From CAZCTC01 sp964501335 (GTDB lineage Bacteria > Chloroflexota > Anaerolineae > B4-G1 > SLSP01): a stretch of 64,000 nucleotides of DNA. Positions 36,543 to 45,425 of this stretch are shown piece after piece. A program made the position numbers and the translations under genes. Position 1 is the first letter of the stretch. Each line of letters starts with the position of its first letter. The notes beneath the pieces are model-generated. The model worked only from the letters and a program-made list of their open reading frames with translations. It was not told where the DNA came from and ran no database searches. The DNA lies in the NCBI GenBank assembly GCA_964501335.1, contig CAZCTC010000005.1, positions 1 to 64,000 on the forward strand. The letters are read 5' to 3'.

Positions 36543-36900
36543 GAAAACAAAAACAGGCCCATCCCTCGGAAGGGACGGGCCTGTCGGCTCGCGGTGCCAC
36601 CCTTTTTGGTCTCCTGAAAAATACGGGAAACCCGTTGGCCGATTCTCACACAACAAAAAACCGCGGGAGTGTCACTCACGCGGTCGAGAACTCAGCCAAA
36701 CACTCAGCAGGTACGGGATTCAATCCGATACCTTCACCGGATAACGGGGGTGAACCGGCCCGGGCTACTAACCTCCAAAGAGAACTTCGCCCTGCAACTC
36801 CTGGGACCATTCAACGCCTCCGAAAGGACCGGGCTCTCACCTTCCCCGGCTCTCTGGACCTCCTGCGAGGCGCCTACTCTTCCCATTCGCCGTTTTTAAC
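36543..36900 (-). promoter_or_regulatory. tRNA-Trp T-box riboswitch of the trp operon
   Basis: The minus strand carries a T-box leader. The conserved T-box AGGGTGGCACCGCG is at 36604-36590, followed by an intrinsic terminator whose stem pairs ACAGGCCCGTCCCT with AGGGATGGGCCTGT and ends in TTTTTGTTTTC (36583-36543). In stem I, AGAGTA of the specifier loop faces GAATGG, placing the codon UGG at 36809-36807, which matches tryptophan. A further hairpin (ACCGCGTGAGTG against the ACTCCCGCGGT side, about 36683-36660) fits stem III. Uncharged tRNA-Trp should stabilise the antiterminator and permit trpDCFBA transcription. Confidence 0.92.
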
Positions 36901-36913
36901 ATGTAACGTCTCC

Positions 36914-36941
36914 TTTTTACCACGAACGGACAAATTGTCAA
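36914..36941 (-). promoter_or_regulatory. trp operon promoter
   Basis: On the minus strand TTGACA (36941-36936) lies 16 bp from a weak TAAAAA (36919-36914), just upstream of the T-box leader. Confidence 0.5.
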
Positions 36942-36949
36942 ATCCACAA

Positions 36950-37178
36950 ACAGGTCGAGAAAAATACAAACAAAAAAACTCTCTCCCTATCCAGCGCGTC
37001 GCTTTTTACCAAACAAAGGCTTTTTGCGGGCTGTTAAAATGCCCACCGCACAGGTCGAGAAAAAAACCCGTATTTTTGCGCGCATTCTTATGCGCGCAAA
37101 AATACAAACAAAAAAACTCTCTCCCTATCCAGCGCGTCGCTTTTTACCGGGAAAGTACCTGTTGCGGGACGCCGGAAA
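36950..37178 (+). repeat. Tandem composite repeat (two modules)
   Basis: Two direct copies of the unit: module C (CACAGGTCGAGAAAAA), hairpin, and module B with CTCTCTCCCTATCCAGCGCG. The first lacks its hairpin (36950-37055). The second has arms GTATTTTTGCGCGCAT (37070-37085), TCTT and 37090-37105, then module B (37112-37175). Confidence 0.85.
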
Positions 37179-37289
37179 TATCCCCTGACCAAAAAATTGC
37201 CGGCCCGACTTCCGGCCGTTTGTTTTCTATGGTATTATGATTTATCAATTCCTGACATGCCTCCCCAACTTTACTAAAAATCAACACAT

Positions 37290-37452
37290 ATAAAAACTCA
37301 TCTTTTCGGCGGCTTCAGAGAGCCGCCAAAAAAATAAATAAAACAACTTCTCTCTGCCTATCCTGCGCGGCGCTTTTTACCGGAAAAGCACCCATTGAGG
37401 GAGACAAAAACCGTTTTTAATCTATGCTCATGAACAACCGCACAGGTCCATA
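37290..37452 (+). repeat. Degenerate hairpin, module B and module C
   Basis: TTTTCGGCGGCTT/AGCCGCC imperfect hairpin (37301-37330), module B (37345-37412) and GAACAACCGCACAGGTCC (37432-37449), ending just before the kinase ribosome site. Apart from repeats, 36942-37470 contains no gene. Confidence 0.75.
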
Positions 37453-37470
37453 TAAAAAGGGAACAAGTTG

Positions 37471-40221
37471 ATGAAAGCCTTTACGCAACCGACATTCCAT
37501 TCCGGGCTTCTTCCCAAACCCACCTTGAGAATCCGGCTGACCCTTACCTTTCTAGGACTCAGCCTCTTCACAATTCTTGCCGTTTCCACTGTGACCTCCT
37601 CCGTCGCAGCTCAGGCCCTGGAACGAGCTTCCGGGGCCGAACTCCACAACCTGGCGCAATCCAAAGCCCTCGGCGCCGGCGATCTCCTGGCCCGCGAACT
37701 GGATGCCCTGCAATCACTCGGGCTGAACCGCACGCTGCACCTGACCATGCAGGAAGCCAACGATCAATATCCCGAAGATGCCGACCAAATCACCGCTCGC
37801 CTGACGGAATACAACCAGCGTTGGCTTAAAGCAGAGGATAACGATCGTTTGATCCAGAGTTTCCAGAACAATCTGGCCTCAGATGAACTACACAATTTCC
37901 AGAAACAATTTCCGGATAATGTAGAACTCTTCCTCACCGATCGTTACGGCGGTCTGCTGGCCGCCACTCATCGCACCTGGGATTACAATCAAAACGATGA
38001 AAGCTGGTGGCAAAAAGCCCGCACCGGTGGATATAACAACCATGTCGTCGAACTCTTAAATTGGGACGAAAGCACCTCTATTGTCAGTGTAAGAATTGCC
38101 ACCCCCATTTACGATAACGACAGGATCACCCTGTTGGGGATCCTGGCCACCACCTACCGGCTCTCCTCGCTCAACCAGCTGGCCACCTCTACCACCGGAG
38201 AACAACCGGGACTGGGGATCAAACTGCTCATGTCCCCCAACCAAATACTCTCGGCCAACGGGGAACAACTGGAACAACTCTCCGAACCCGACCGCAAACA
38301 GCTTTTCATTACTGCAGAAAAAACTTACACCATCGCTCCATTTAACGGCGTCCTCCGCCTCATCAGCGAAGCCGCCATCACCGATTTAACCCATGATCCC
38401 TCCATTACCGCGCTTAAATGGCGCATCGTCGTCTATCAAAATTACAAAGAAGCGATAGCTCCCGTGACCGCCGTCCAAAACAGCATCGCCCAACTGACCG
38501 CCGGCATTATCCTGCTGACAACCCTGGTGGGAATCGGCATGGCCTATTGGATCACCCGCCCCATCACCCATCTCACGGAAACTGCCCATCAAATCATCGC
38601 CGGCGACCTCGACGCTCAGGCCCGCATCGAAACCAACGACGAAATCGGAGCCCTGGCTTCCACCTTTAACACCATGACTACACGCCTGCGCCAGACCATG
38701 GAGGGCTTGAAAGAACTGCTTACCCGCATCCAGGAATCCGCCGAGCGCACCCGCCAGATCGTCGATACAGTTCCGGAAGGCGTGTTGTTGCTGGATACCG
38801 AACTAAGAGTTCAGCTCTGTAACCCCATTGCGAGCGAATACCTGGAAATCCTGGCCCGCTTCTCTCAAACCCAATTGACCCATCTGGGGCCCCATCCAAT
38901 CCAGGAACTGCTCACCTCCCCCCCTCAAGGCCGCTGGCATGAAGTTCAGTCCGGCCGCCGCTTCTTTCAACTCATCGCCCGCAGCCTTGAATCCACCCCC
39001 AGCACCCACGGATGGGTGCTGGTCATCCGGGATGTGACAGCCGAACGGGAAGCCCAACAACACATCCAGCAGCAGGAACGCCTGGCCGCCGTAGGCCAGC
39101 TGGCCGCCGGCATCGCTCACGACTTCAATAATATCCTGGCCAGCATTGTACTTTACAGCCAGTTAATGCAGACCGCGCCCAACTTCCCTCCTAAATTCCG
39201 GGAACAGCTGAAAGTCATCGTCGAACAAAGCTGGCTGGCTTCCGCCCTGATCAATCAAATTCTGGATTTCAGCCGCAACTCCGTACTGAACTGGCAGACC
39301 CTGGATTTGATCCCCCTGTTGAAAGAAGAGGTCAAACTCTGGCGGCGCACCTTGCCGGAAGACATCCGTATTGAATTCAATTACACCTTCTCCCAGATCC
39401 TCCTCACGGCCGATCCGCCGCGCCTCCAACAGGTCTTCATGAACCTCGCCGTTAACGCCCGCGATGCCATGCCGGAAGGCGGAGTCCTCAGTCTCACCCT
39501 CGAAAATCTGCCTCTGGAAACCCTCAAAGATGTGCCCTTCCCCGAAATGACTCTGGGAGAATGGCTCAAAATCACCGTCGCCGACACCGGAACCGGAATC
39601 CCCCCTGAAGCCCTTCCCCACATTTTCGAGCCCTTTTTCACCACCAAGTCTCCCGGCAAAGGCTCTGGCCTCGGCCTCGCCCAGGTTTACGGCATCATTA
39701 CCCAACATCACGGCTTCATCGATGTTCAATCCCAACCTGGCCAGGGAGCCTGCTTTATCATCTACCTCCCCCTCGATGCGACCGCCACCCCGACAGCCGC
39801 GGTATCCCTGCCGCCCGATCTGATTAAAGGAAACGGAGAAACCATTCTGGTTGTCGAAGACAACGCCGTCATCCGTGCCGCAGTCATCGAGAACCTGACC
39901 CATCTCAATTACCAGACGTTCGGAGCCGCCAACGGCAAAGAAGCCCTGAAACTCTTTTCCGAAAAGAAAGAAAGGATCGACCTGGTCCTCAGCGACATGA
40001 TCATGCCGGAAATGGGCGGCAAAGCCCTGGCCCTCAACCTGAAAAACCAGGCCCCCCGGCTCCCCATCATCATCATGACCGGCCATCCCCTCGATCAGGA
40101 AACGGAATTTCTCAATGCCGGAAATATCCAGGGCTGGATTCCCAAACCGCCCGACTTGAATCGGCTGGCAGCCCTGCTGGCCCAGACCCTTGCCCGCCCT
40201 GAAAAAACCAAACAAAACTGA
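37471..40221 (+). CDS. Hybrid sensor histidine kinase with receiver domain
   Basis: A 916-aa membrane-bound kinase. A helix at about 22-45 and another at about 335-357 bracket a roughly 290-residue extracytoplasmic sensor domain of likely Cache type. Then come HAMP (about 358-410), PAS (about 430-520), HisKA with GIAHDFNNIL (His 550), HATPase (NLAVNARDAMPEGG, DTGTGIP, GSGLGLAQVYG) and a C-terminal receiver with Asp 842 (VLSDMIMPEMGG). The NtrB-like HDFNN box and fused receiver indicate a phosphorelay with a separate partner, not visible nearby. The ATG at 37471 is preferred over TTG 37468, with AAGGGA upstream. Ligand unknown. Confidence 0.93.
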   Translation: MKAFTQPTFHSGLLPKPTLRIRLTLTFLGLSLFTILAVSTVTSSVAAQALERASGAELHNLAQSKALGAGDLLARELDALQSLGLNRTLHLTMQEANDQYPEDADQITARLTEYNQRWLKAEDNDRLIQSFQNNLASDELHNFQKQFPDNVELFLTDRYGGLLAATHRTWDYNQNDESWWQKARTGGYNNHVVELLNWDESTSIVSVRIATPIYDNDRITLLGILATTYRLSSLNQLATSTTGEQPGLGIKLLMSPNQILSANGEQLEQLSEPDRKQLFITAEKTYTIAPFNGVLRLISEAAITDLTHDPSITALKWRIVVYQNYKEAIAPVTAVQNSIAQLTAGIILLTTLVGIGMAYWITRPITHLTETAHQIIAGDLDAQARIETNDEIGALASTFNTMTTRLRQTMEGLKELLTRIQESAERTRQIVDTVPEGVLLLDTELRVQLCNPIASEYLEILARFSQTQLTHLGPHPIQELLTSPPQGRWHEVQSGRRFFQLIARSLESTPSTHGWVLVIRDVTAEREAQQHIQQQERLAAVGQLAAGIAHDFNNILASIVLYSQLMQTAPNFPPKFREQLKVIVEQSWLASALINQILDFSRNSVLNWQTLDLIPLLKEEVKLWRRTLPEDIRIEFNYTFSQILLTADPPRLQQVFMNLAVNARDAMPEGGVLSLTLENLPLETLKDVPFPEMTLGEWLKITVADTGTGIPPEALPHIFEPFFTTKSPGKGSGLGLAQVYGIITQHHGFIDVQSQPGQGACFIIYLPLDATATPTAAVSLPPDLIKGNGETILVVEDNAVIRAAVIENLTHLNYQTFGAANGKEALKLFSEKKERIDLVLSDMIMPEMGGKALALNLKNQAPRLPIIIMTGHPLDQETEFLNAGNIQGWIPKPPDLNRLAALLAQTLARPEKTKQN

Positions 40222-40222
40222 A

Positions 40223-40245
40223 CGCCGCCCTGTTGTAGGGCGGCG
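40223..40245. terminator. Bidirectional terminator between kinase and SRPBCC genes
   Basis: CGCCGCCC (40223-40230) and GGGCGGCG (40238-40245) around TGTTGTA. T-runs on both sides serve the convergent genes. Confidence 0.8.
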
Positions 40246-40267
40246 CTCAATTTTATCCAAAATTCAA

Positions 40268-40789
40268 TTAAATCGGATTGACCTCTTCCTTTGCCAGGCA
40301 CTCTGCCAGCTTCTCCAACGATTCCGTCCACCCTATCTCCGCAGCCTCGCTGTCGGGTCCCACCGGGATATTGGGAGAACGCAACATCAAGGTTGTCTTG
40401 CCGTCATGTTCGGTAAAAGTGATCGTCACCGGCGCTTCGGTCGGCCACTCCGCATTCATCCCATAGTAAGTGGCCGGCACAGTATTTCCATCCTTATCGG
40501 CAAAGCTGTCCAGATAGACCAGCCGTTCCGGCTCGACGATCTCCTGATAGATCCCTTTCCCCCAGAACTCCTGCCCCTCGGGAGAACGCATGCAGTAGTG
40601 AAAAACTCCCCCAGGACGAAGATCGATCTTACAATAGGGCGTCGTGAAAGCCTTCGGCCCCCACCAACACCGGAAATACTCCGGATCAGTCCAGGCTTTA
40701 AAGACCCGCTCGCACGGCGCATTGAAAACGCGGGTGATAATCAACTCCCGCCGGGTCGGCTTCTCTGTCGAATTGCTCTCTGAAACCAT
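40268..40789 (-). CDS. SRPBCC/AHSA1-domain protein
   Basis: A 173-aa protein of the START/Bet v1-like SRPBCC superfamily, AHSA1 branch. ELIITRVFNAPCERVFKAW, the WWGPKAFTTP motif, DLRPGGVFHYCM and a C-terminal GWTESLEKLAECL are typical. These proteins have a deep hydrophobic pocket; most bacterial members are uncharacterised, some bind lipids or act with ArsR regulators. ATG 40789 has AAGGAGAAAGAG upstream. No partner gene adjoins. Confidence 0.9.
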   Translation of the reverse strand: MVSESNSTEKPTRRELIITRVFNAPCERVFKAWTDPEYFRCWWGPKAFTTPYCKIDLRPGGVFHYCMRSPEGQEFWGKGIYQEIVEPERLVYLDSFADKDGNTVPATYYGMNAEWPTEAPVTITFTEHDGKTTLMLRSPNIPVGPDSEAAEIGWTESLEKLAECLAKEEVNPI

Positions 40790-41318
40790 TCTCTTTCTCC
40801 TTATCCTTATCCTTCAACCTCTATTTACAGCTGCCAAACTCACATACCCAACCAATCGCTTGATGTCCACCTCGTTGAATATCCAAGACCATTATCTACT
40901 ATTTTAAGCTAAATTGAAGCACCTGTCTTGAAAACAGCCCTATCTAAGGGGCGACGCACTTTCTATCCATAAAACCGTCGATTCAAACGTTCCACCCTGA
41001 AGGCAAATCGGCTGTCCTTGCAAGATCAATTAGAAAATCTCCTCTCTTCTTCTCTGTGCGCTCCGTGCCTCTGTGGTGAAATCTCCCTAAACATAGTTAA
41101 AACACACAAACTTATTTTATAATACATATTTCTATTTTATACCAATTTCTCTTTTTTCCTTGAAATTCCCAAAACTCGTTTTTCCCACTTTACCCCACAA
41201 ACCCCCCGAAAAACCATCGCCAGGCCTCTATTTTCCCTCAAAATCTCCCCTATATCCCCACTTAGCTCAAATCATCAAAACAATCAGCTTTTAAAAAGCT
41301 GAAACTCAATTTCTCCAG
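40790..41318. other. AT-rich gene-free stretch
   Basis: No gene is seen. It contains a CTCTGTGCGCTCCGTGCC repeat (41043-41086), a low-GC zone (41090-41250) rich in TTTTAT and CCCC/TTTT runs, and an inverted repeat TCAGCTTTT/AAAGCTGA (41284-41303) just upstream of the GH44 promoter that could be an operator. Confidence 0.5.
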
Positions 41319-41346
41319 TTGACTTCATTTTCAGAATCCATATACT
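41319..41346 (+). promoter_or_regulatory. GH44 promoter
   Basis: TTGACT (41319-41324), 16-bp spacer, TATACT (41341-41346). The implied start near 41353 gives a leader of about 190 nt before the coding region, long enough for a cis-regulatory RNA. Confidence 0.65.
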
Positions 41347-41388
41347 TGCCGTCATTGGTTATAACCGATTTATAACATTCTTCCGAAG

Positions 41389-41502
41389 CGATGGCCACGC
41401 CGGGGAAGAAAATTCCAACGAGAGGTTTGAAACCTTGGACCCGCAAACTACTCCAAAGCGGGATGGGGCCCGATCCATGATCGGCGGCCCGGCACCTCTC
41501 GA
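41389..41502 (+). promoter_or_regulatory. Structured leader RNA, candidate riboswitch
   Basis: The leader folds into several perfect helices: CGAGAGGT (41419-41426) with ACCTCTCG (41494-41501) as a closing stem, CCCGC/GCGGG (41440-41444 with 41458-41462), and GGGCC-CGATC with GATCG-GGCCC (41466-41490). A competing hairpin AGGTT/AACCT (41423-41435) uses the same bases as the closing stem, so two states are possible. The sequence GGACCCGCAAACTAC recalls c-di-GMP-I (GEMM) RNAs, but the GGCAAACC half is missing, so I do not assign a class. A T-run follows at 41511-41516. Confidence 0.45.
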
Positions 41503-41543
41503 AAATAATATTTTTTCTAAGCTATATAGTTGGAGGAACTGAC

Positions 41544-43850
41544 GTGTTCAATTTCAATTCAACCCGGGCACAAAGCCAGGCTGATTCTACTGACCGGGAT
41601 ATCCCCTGGTCCCGTTACCATTCGCTGAAATGGTCCTCTGTTTTAATGTTGATCCTGGTGGGGATTTTAATTGCCACCCCACTCTTGAACGCACTTCCAA
41701 TGCAGGCGGCTCCGGTTGCCGCCACCGCCGATCTTGCTCTTTACGGCGATGCGCTCGCTTCAGGTTGGAGCGACTGGTCCTGGGGCACCACCCGTAATCT
41801 GGCCAATACCAGCCCGGTCCACTCTGGCAATGCCTCGATTGCCGCTACAATCACGGGGGCCTGGGCGGGCCTCTTCTTCCACACCGCGGCCCCGGTCAAC
41901 ACGGCCGGCTATGATCGAATCCGCTTCGCTGTCCATGGCGGCGCCACCGGTGGACAGAAACTTTTCTTCAGCCTGCGCACCGCCAACAAACAGGTTGCCC
42001 TGCCGCCCCTGACCGCCAACACCTGGACCGTAGTAGAAATCAAACTGTCCGACCTCGGCTCCCCCATCGCCATCTCTGATATGGTCTGGCAGAACGGCAC
42101 CAGCAAAGGCCTGCCGGTCTTCTACCTGGATAGCATTGCCCTGATCGGCAGTGACACAGGCCCGACGCCTACCTTCACGCCGACTGCCAGTGCCACACCG
42201 ACTCAGTCGCCCACGCCCAGTGCCACACCGACTCAATCGCCCACGCCCAGTGCCACGCCGACTCAGTCGCCCACGCCCAGTGCCACGCCGACCGCCACGC
42301 CGACTGCCGGCAGCGGCTTCCAGCTCAACGTCAATGCCACGGCCAACCGCCATGCCATCAGCCCTTACATCTACGGCATCAACTTCGGCAGCGAAACGCT
42401 GGCCGCCTCCATCAAACTGCCCCTCCGCCGCTGGGGCGGCAACGCCACCACCCGCTACAACTGGCAACTGAACGTTTCCAACCGTGCCAACGACTGGTTC
42501 TACGAAAACATTCCGGACAACACTGCGGGCTCCCTGCCTGATGGTTCTTCCGTCAACCGCACCATCGATCAGGACCGCCGCAACGGTTCCGCCACCCTGT
42601 TGACCATCCCGATGATCGGCTGGGTTCCCAAGTCCCGCGACATCACCTGCGCCTTCAGCGTTGCCAAATACGGCGCTCAGCAGCGGGTCGATCCCTATCG
42701 CCCGGACTGCGGCAACGGTATCCGCACCAACGGTACCAAGATCACGGGCAACGATCCCCGCGATACCAGTGTCGCCATTACCACAACCTATGCCACCCAA
42801 TGGGTGCAATATCTGGTCGGCCGCTACGGCAGTGCCGCCAACGGCGGGGTGAAATTCTACAGCATGGACAATGAACCGATGCTCTGGAACAGCACCCACC
42901 GGGATGTCCATCCCAATCCCACCACCTATGACGAAATGAAAAGCCTGACCTACGCCTACGCCGCAGCGGTCAAGGCCGCCGACCCAACGGCCCAGACCAC
43001 CGGCCCGGCGCTCTGGGGCTGGACTGCCTACTTCTACTCGGCCGCCGATGCCGTCAACTGGGCCAACCCGCCCGACCGTAATGCCCACGGCGGTACTCCC
43101 TTCATCGAATGGTACCTGCAACAGATGAAGGCCTATGAACAGCAGCACGGCGTCCGCATCCTGGACTATCTCGATGTACATTTCTATCCGCAAAACGGGG
43201 TCGCTTTGACCTCGGCGGGCAACGCTTCGACCCAGGCCCTGCGCCTGCGCTCCACGCGCGCCCTCTGGGACCCCACCTACAGGGACGAGAGCTGGATCGG
43301 CGACTATGTCAAACTGATCCCGCGGCTGAAGGATTGGACCGCCCGCAACTACCCGGGCACCAAAACCGCCGTCACCGAATACAACTGGGGTGGGCTGGAA
43401 AGCCTCAACGGCGCCCTGACGCAGGCCGACATCCTGGGTATCTTCGGACGGGAAGGCCTCGACATGGCCACCCTCTGGGACCCACCCACGGAAACCCAAC
43501 CCGGCGCCTATGCCTTCCGGATCTACCGTAACTATGACGGGACGGGCAAGGCCTTCGGTGAGACCAGCGTGAGCGCCACCTCTCCCGATTGGGACAAACT
43601 GGCGATCTACGCGGCGCAGCGCACCAGCGACGGCGCGATGACGATCATCGTGATCAACAAGAGCCTGACGGCGCAAACCGCCGGACTCAGCCTGACCGGT
43701 GTGACGGCTACCGGTGCCGCCCAGGTCTACCGCTACAGCAACGACAACCTGAACAGCATCGCCCGGCTGAGCGACCAGACCATGGCCGCCAACCAGAACA
43801 TCACCTTCCCGGCGTCGTCGATCACCCTCTACGTGATCCCCACCCGGTAA
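41544..43850 (+). CDS. Secreted glycoside hydrolase family 44 glucanase
   Basis: A 768-aa exported beta-glucanase/xyloglucanase. A membrane-spanning signal segment (about 31-55) is followed by a carbohydrate-binding-like beta domain (about 62-205), a Pro/Thr/Ser linker (about 208-255) and the GH44 catalytic module. Catalytic residues are predicted at Glu 444 (SMDNEPMLW) and Glu 612 (AVTEYNWGG); HRDVHPNPTTYDE is a GH44 hallmark. A short beta-sandwich closes the protein. The start is GTG 41544 with GGAGG at 41532-41536. Expression may be set by the leader RNA. It should attack cellulose, xyloglucan or similar outside the cell. Confidence 0.92.
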   Translation: MFNFNSTRAQSQADSTDRDIPWSRYHSLKWSSVLMLILVGILIATPLLNALPMQAAPVAATADLALYGDALASGWSDWSWGTTRNLANTSPVHSGNASIAATITGAWAGLFFHTAAPVNTAGYDRIRFAVHGGATGGQKLFFSLRTANKQVALPPLTANTWTVVEIKLSDLGSPIAISDMVWQNGTSKGLPVFYLDSIALIGSDTGPTPTFTPTASATPTQSPTPSATPTQSPTPSATPTQSPTPSATPTATPTAGSGFQLNVNATANRHAISPYIYGINFGSETLAASIKLPLRRWGGNATTRYNWQLNVSNRANDWFYENIPDNTAGSLPDGSSVNRTIDQDRRNGSATLLTIPMIGWVPKSRDITCAFSVAKYGAQQRVDPYRPDCGNGIRTNGTKITGNDPRDTSVAITTTYATQWVQYLVGRYGSAANGGVKFYSMDNEPMLWNSTHRDVHPNPTTYDEMKSLTYAYAAAVKAADPTAQTTGPALWGWTAYFYSAADAVNWANPPDRNAHGGTPFIEWYLQQMKAYEQQHGVRILDYLDVHFYPQNGVALTSAGNASTQALRLRSTRALWDPTYRDESWIGDYVKLIPRLKDWTARNYPGTKTAVTEYNWGGLESLNGALTQADILGIFGREGLDMATLWDPPTETQPGAYAFRIYRNYDGTGKAFGETSVSATSPDWDKLAIYAAQRTSDGAMTIIVINKSLTAQTAGLSLTGVTATGAAQVYRYSNDNLNSIARLSDQTMAANQNITFPASSITLYVIPTR
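42178..42300 (+). repeat. 30-bp tandem repeat coding for the GH44 linker
   Basis: Three to four near-identical 30-bp units (core GCCACRCCGACTCARTCGCC) encode SATPTQSPTP repeats between the binding domain and the catalytic domain. Copy number could vary between strains. Confidence 0.85.
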
Positions 43851-43884
43851 GCTGAAAGCGCCACCGGCGCAAAATACAAATACC

Positions 43885-43919
43885 ATAGTGCGCGGCGGCC
43901 TTCGGCCGCCGCGCACTAT
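43885..43919 (+). terminator. GH44 terminator
   Basis: ATAGTGCGCGGCGGCC and GGCCGCCGCGCACTAT pair around TTC, 34 nt after the stop. It has nearly the geometry of the 36-nt hairpins, with another stem sequence. Confidence 0.85.
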
Positions 43920-43964
43920 ATATTACGTTTCACATTTCACGTTTTACGTTTTACGTTATAATAC
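43920..43964 (+). repeat. ACGTTTTACGTTT short tandem repeat
   Basis: TTACGTTTCACATTTCACG and TTTTACGTTTTACGTTATAA are built from degenerate ACGTTT(T/C)AC units. Non-coding. Confidence 0.6.
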
Positions 43965-44008
43965 CTCTATCCTTTATCCACTTTATCCCCGGATCGGATC
44001 GAAAAAAA

Positions 44009-45223
44009 ATGAACCAGAAGTCCAACATCGGTATCCTTTTCTTTACCATGATTGTCGTGATGATCGGATTCGGGATCATCATTCCCATCCTCCCTTTCTA
44101 TGTCGACAGCTACGCTGCCGAATTCAACATGGGCGGTCTCGCTATGGGCTTCCTCATCGCCATCTACAGCGTCATGCAACTCATCTTCTCCCCCATCTGG
44201 GGACAACTCTCCGAACGCTACGGCCGCAAACCCATCTTAATGGTTGGCGTGGCCGGAGCCGCCTTCTCCATGCTGCTCTTCGGCCTCTCGACCAACCTCT
44301 GGATGCTCTTTATCGCCCGCGCCCTCGGCGGAATCCTCTCGGCGGCTACCGGACCCGCCGCCATGGCCTATATCAGCGACAGCACCACCCGCGAAAACCG
44401 CAGCGGCGGCATGGGGGCAGTGGGCGCCGCCCAGGGGATCGGCATGGTCATCGGACCCGGCATCGGCGGTTGGTTGTCCGATAAAATCTCCCTTCAGGCG
44501 CCTTTCTTCCTGGCTGCCGGCCTCTCCCTGATCTCCCTGCTCCTGATCTTCTTCCTCTTGCCGGAATCCTTCCCCCAGGAACAGCGCGCCGTCACCGAAA
44601 ACAAGATCAAAGGACTTCAACTCCGCCCCATGATCAACGCCATCATCGGCCCTCTCGGCTTTCTCTTCTTTCTGGCCTTCCTGATGAACTTCGGCCTGAC
44701 CAGCTTTGAGGGGATCTTCGCCCTCTTCGCCAAAGCCCGTTTCAATTACACCTCAAAAGATGTAGGCATCATCTTGATGATCGTCGGGGTCGTATCGGCC
44801 CTCGTCCAGGGACTGCTCACCGGCCCCACCACCCGCCGTTGGGGCGAATCGCGCGTCATCCTCGCCTCCCTGCTCGCCAGTGCGGCCGGCTTTATCCTGA
44901 TCCTTATCCCCACAGAATTCTTCCCCTTTCTCCTGGCCGTCACCTTCTTTGTGACCAGCAACGCCATGCTCCGCCCGGCAGGTGCCACCATGATTGCCAA
45001 CCGCACCGCCGACCAGGGCACGATGATGGGATTGAACAACTCCTTTATGAGCCTGGGACGCATCGCCGGGCCTCTCTGGGCCGGCTTTCTCTTCGACCAC
45101 AACCTCAACTATCCCTACCTCAGCTCGGCCTTCATCATGATCATCAGCTTTATCTGCTGTTTGATCTGGCTGCCTCGCCTCACCCCCACCATGACCGCCG
45201 ACCCCGAAGCCGGATCATTCTAA
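44009..45223 (+). CDS. MFS transporter, TetA/MdtG-like
   Basis: A 404-aa major facilitator with 12 predicted helices. The loop 2-3 motif is GQLSERYGRKPILM and motif C-like GPGIGGWLSD lies in helix 5, features of drug:proton antiporters of the DHA1 group. It probably exports small hydrophobic compounds. It is a paralogue of the 57418-58647 product, with the same IYSxMQxxFxPxWG pattern, but stands alone behind the GH44 terminator. The ribosome site is weak (GGATCG). Confidence 0.88.
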   Translation: MNQKSNIGILFFTMIVVMIGFGIIIPILPFYVDSYAAEFNMGGLAMGFLIAIYSVMQLIFSPIWGQLSERYGRKPILMVGVAGAAFSMLLFGLSTNLWMLFIARALGGILSAATGPAAMAYISDSTTRENRSGGMGAVGAAQGIGMVIGPGIGGWLSDKISLQAPFFLAAGLSLISLLLIFFLLPESFPQEQRAVTENKIKGLQLRPMINAIIGPLGFLFFLAFLMNFGLTSFEGIFALFAKARFNYTSKDVGIILMIVGVVSALVQGLLTGPTTRRWGESRVILASLLASAAGFILILIPTEFFPFLLAVTFFVTSNAMLRPAGATMIANRTADQGTMMGLNNSFMSLGRIAGPLWAGFLFDHNLNYPYLSSAFIMIISFICCLIWLPRLTPTMTADPEAGSF

Positions 45224-45254
45224 AACAAAGACCAAATGCCATGTAAAAAGGGAA

Positions 45255-45345
45255 GAAGAAAAAGCTCCCTCCCCCCCCATCCCACGCGGCGTGCCTTACG
45301 GGGAAAGTGCCATTTGCGGAACGTTACAAGGCTGGGGTCTACCAA
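45255..45345 (+). repeat. Module B copy before ansA
   Basis: CTCCCTCCCCCCCCATCCCA, then CGGCGTGCCTTACGGGGAAA and TTTGCGGAACGTTACAAGGC. The last part matches, in reverse complement, the extended module at 6960 and 36255. No hairpin is present. From 45224 to 45425 there is no gene. Confidence 0.65.
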
Positions 45346-45425
45346 CCTATCGCCTTAAGTTTTCTGATAAGGGACAGGGAGGATATGAGGACCAACGCGG
45401 ACTATCTCCCAAACAGGACAAAACT

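Noticed and set aside
36950..37178. Tandem units considered as CRISPR
   Set aside because: Only two imperfect units with internal hairpin; they match dispersed repeats elsewhere.
39163..40260. 365-codon frame antisense to the hybrid kinase
   Set aside because: Overlaps the HATPase and receiver domains of a certain gene.
41389..41502. Assignment as a c-di-GMP-I or cobalamin riboswitch
   Set aside because: Only short stretches resemble either; the conserved GGCAAACC (GEMM) and B12-box order are absent, so left unclassified.
42178..42300. 30-bp repeats considered as a CRISPR array
   Set aside because: Units are directly adjacent without spacers and encode an in-frame Pro/Thr linker.
41760..43916. 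718-codon open frame on the minus strand opposite GH44
   Set aside because: It mirrors a GC-rich gene with clear catalytic motifs and a promoter; its own translation is low-complexity Gly/Arg/Val with no domain or ribosome site.
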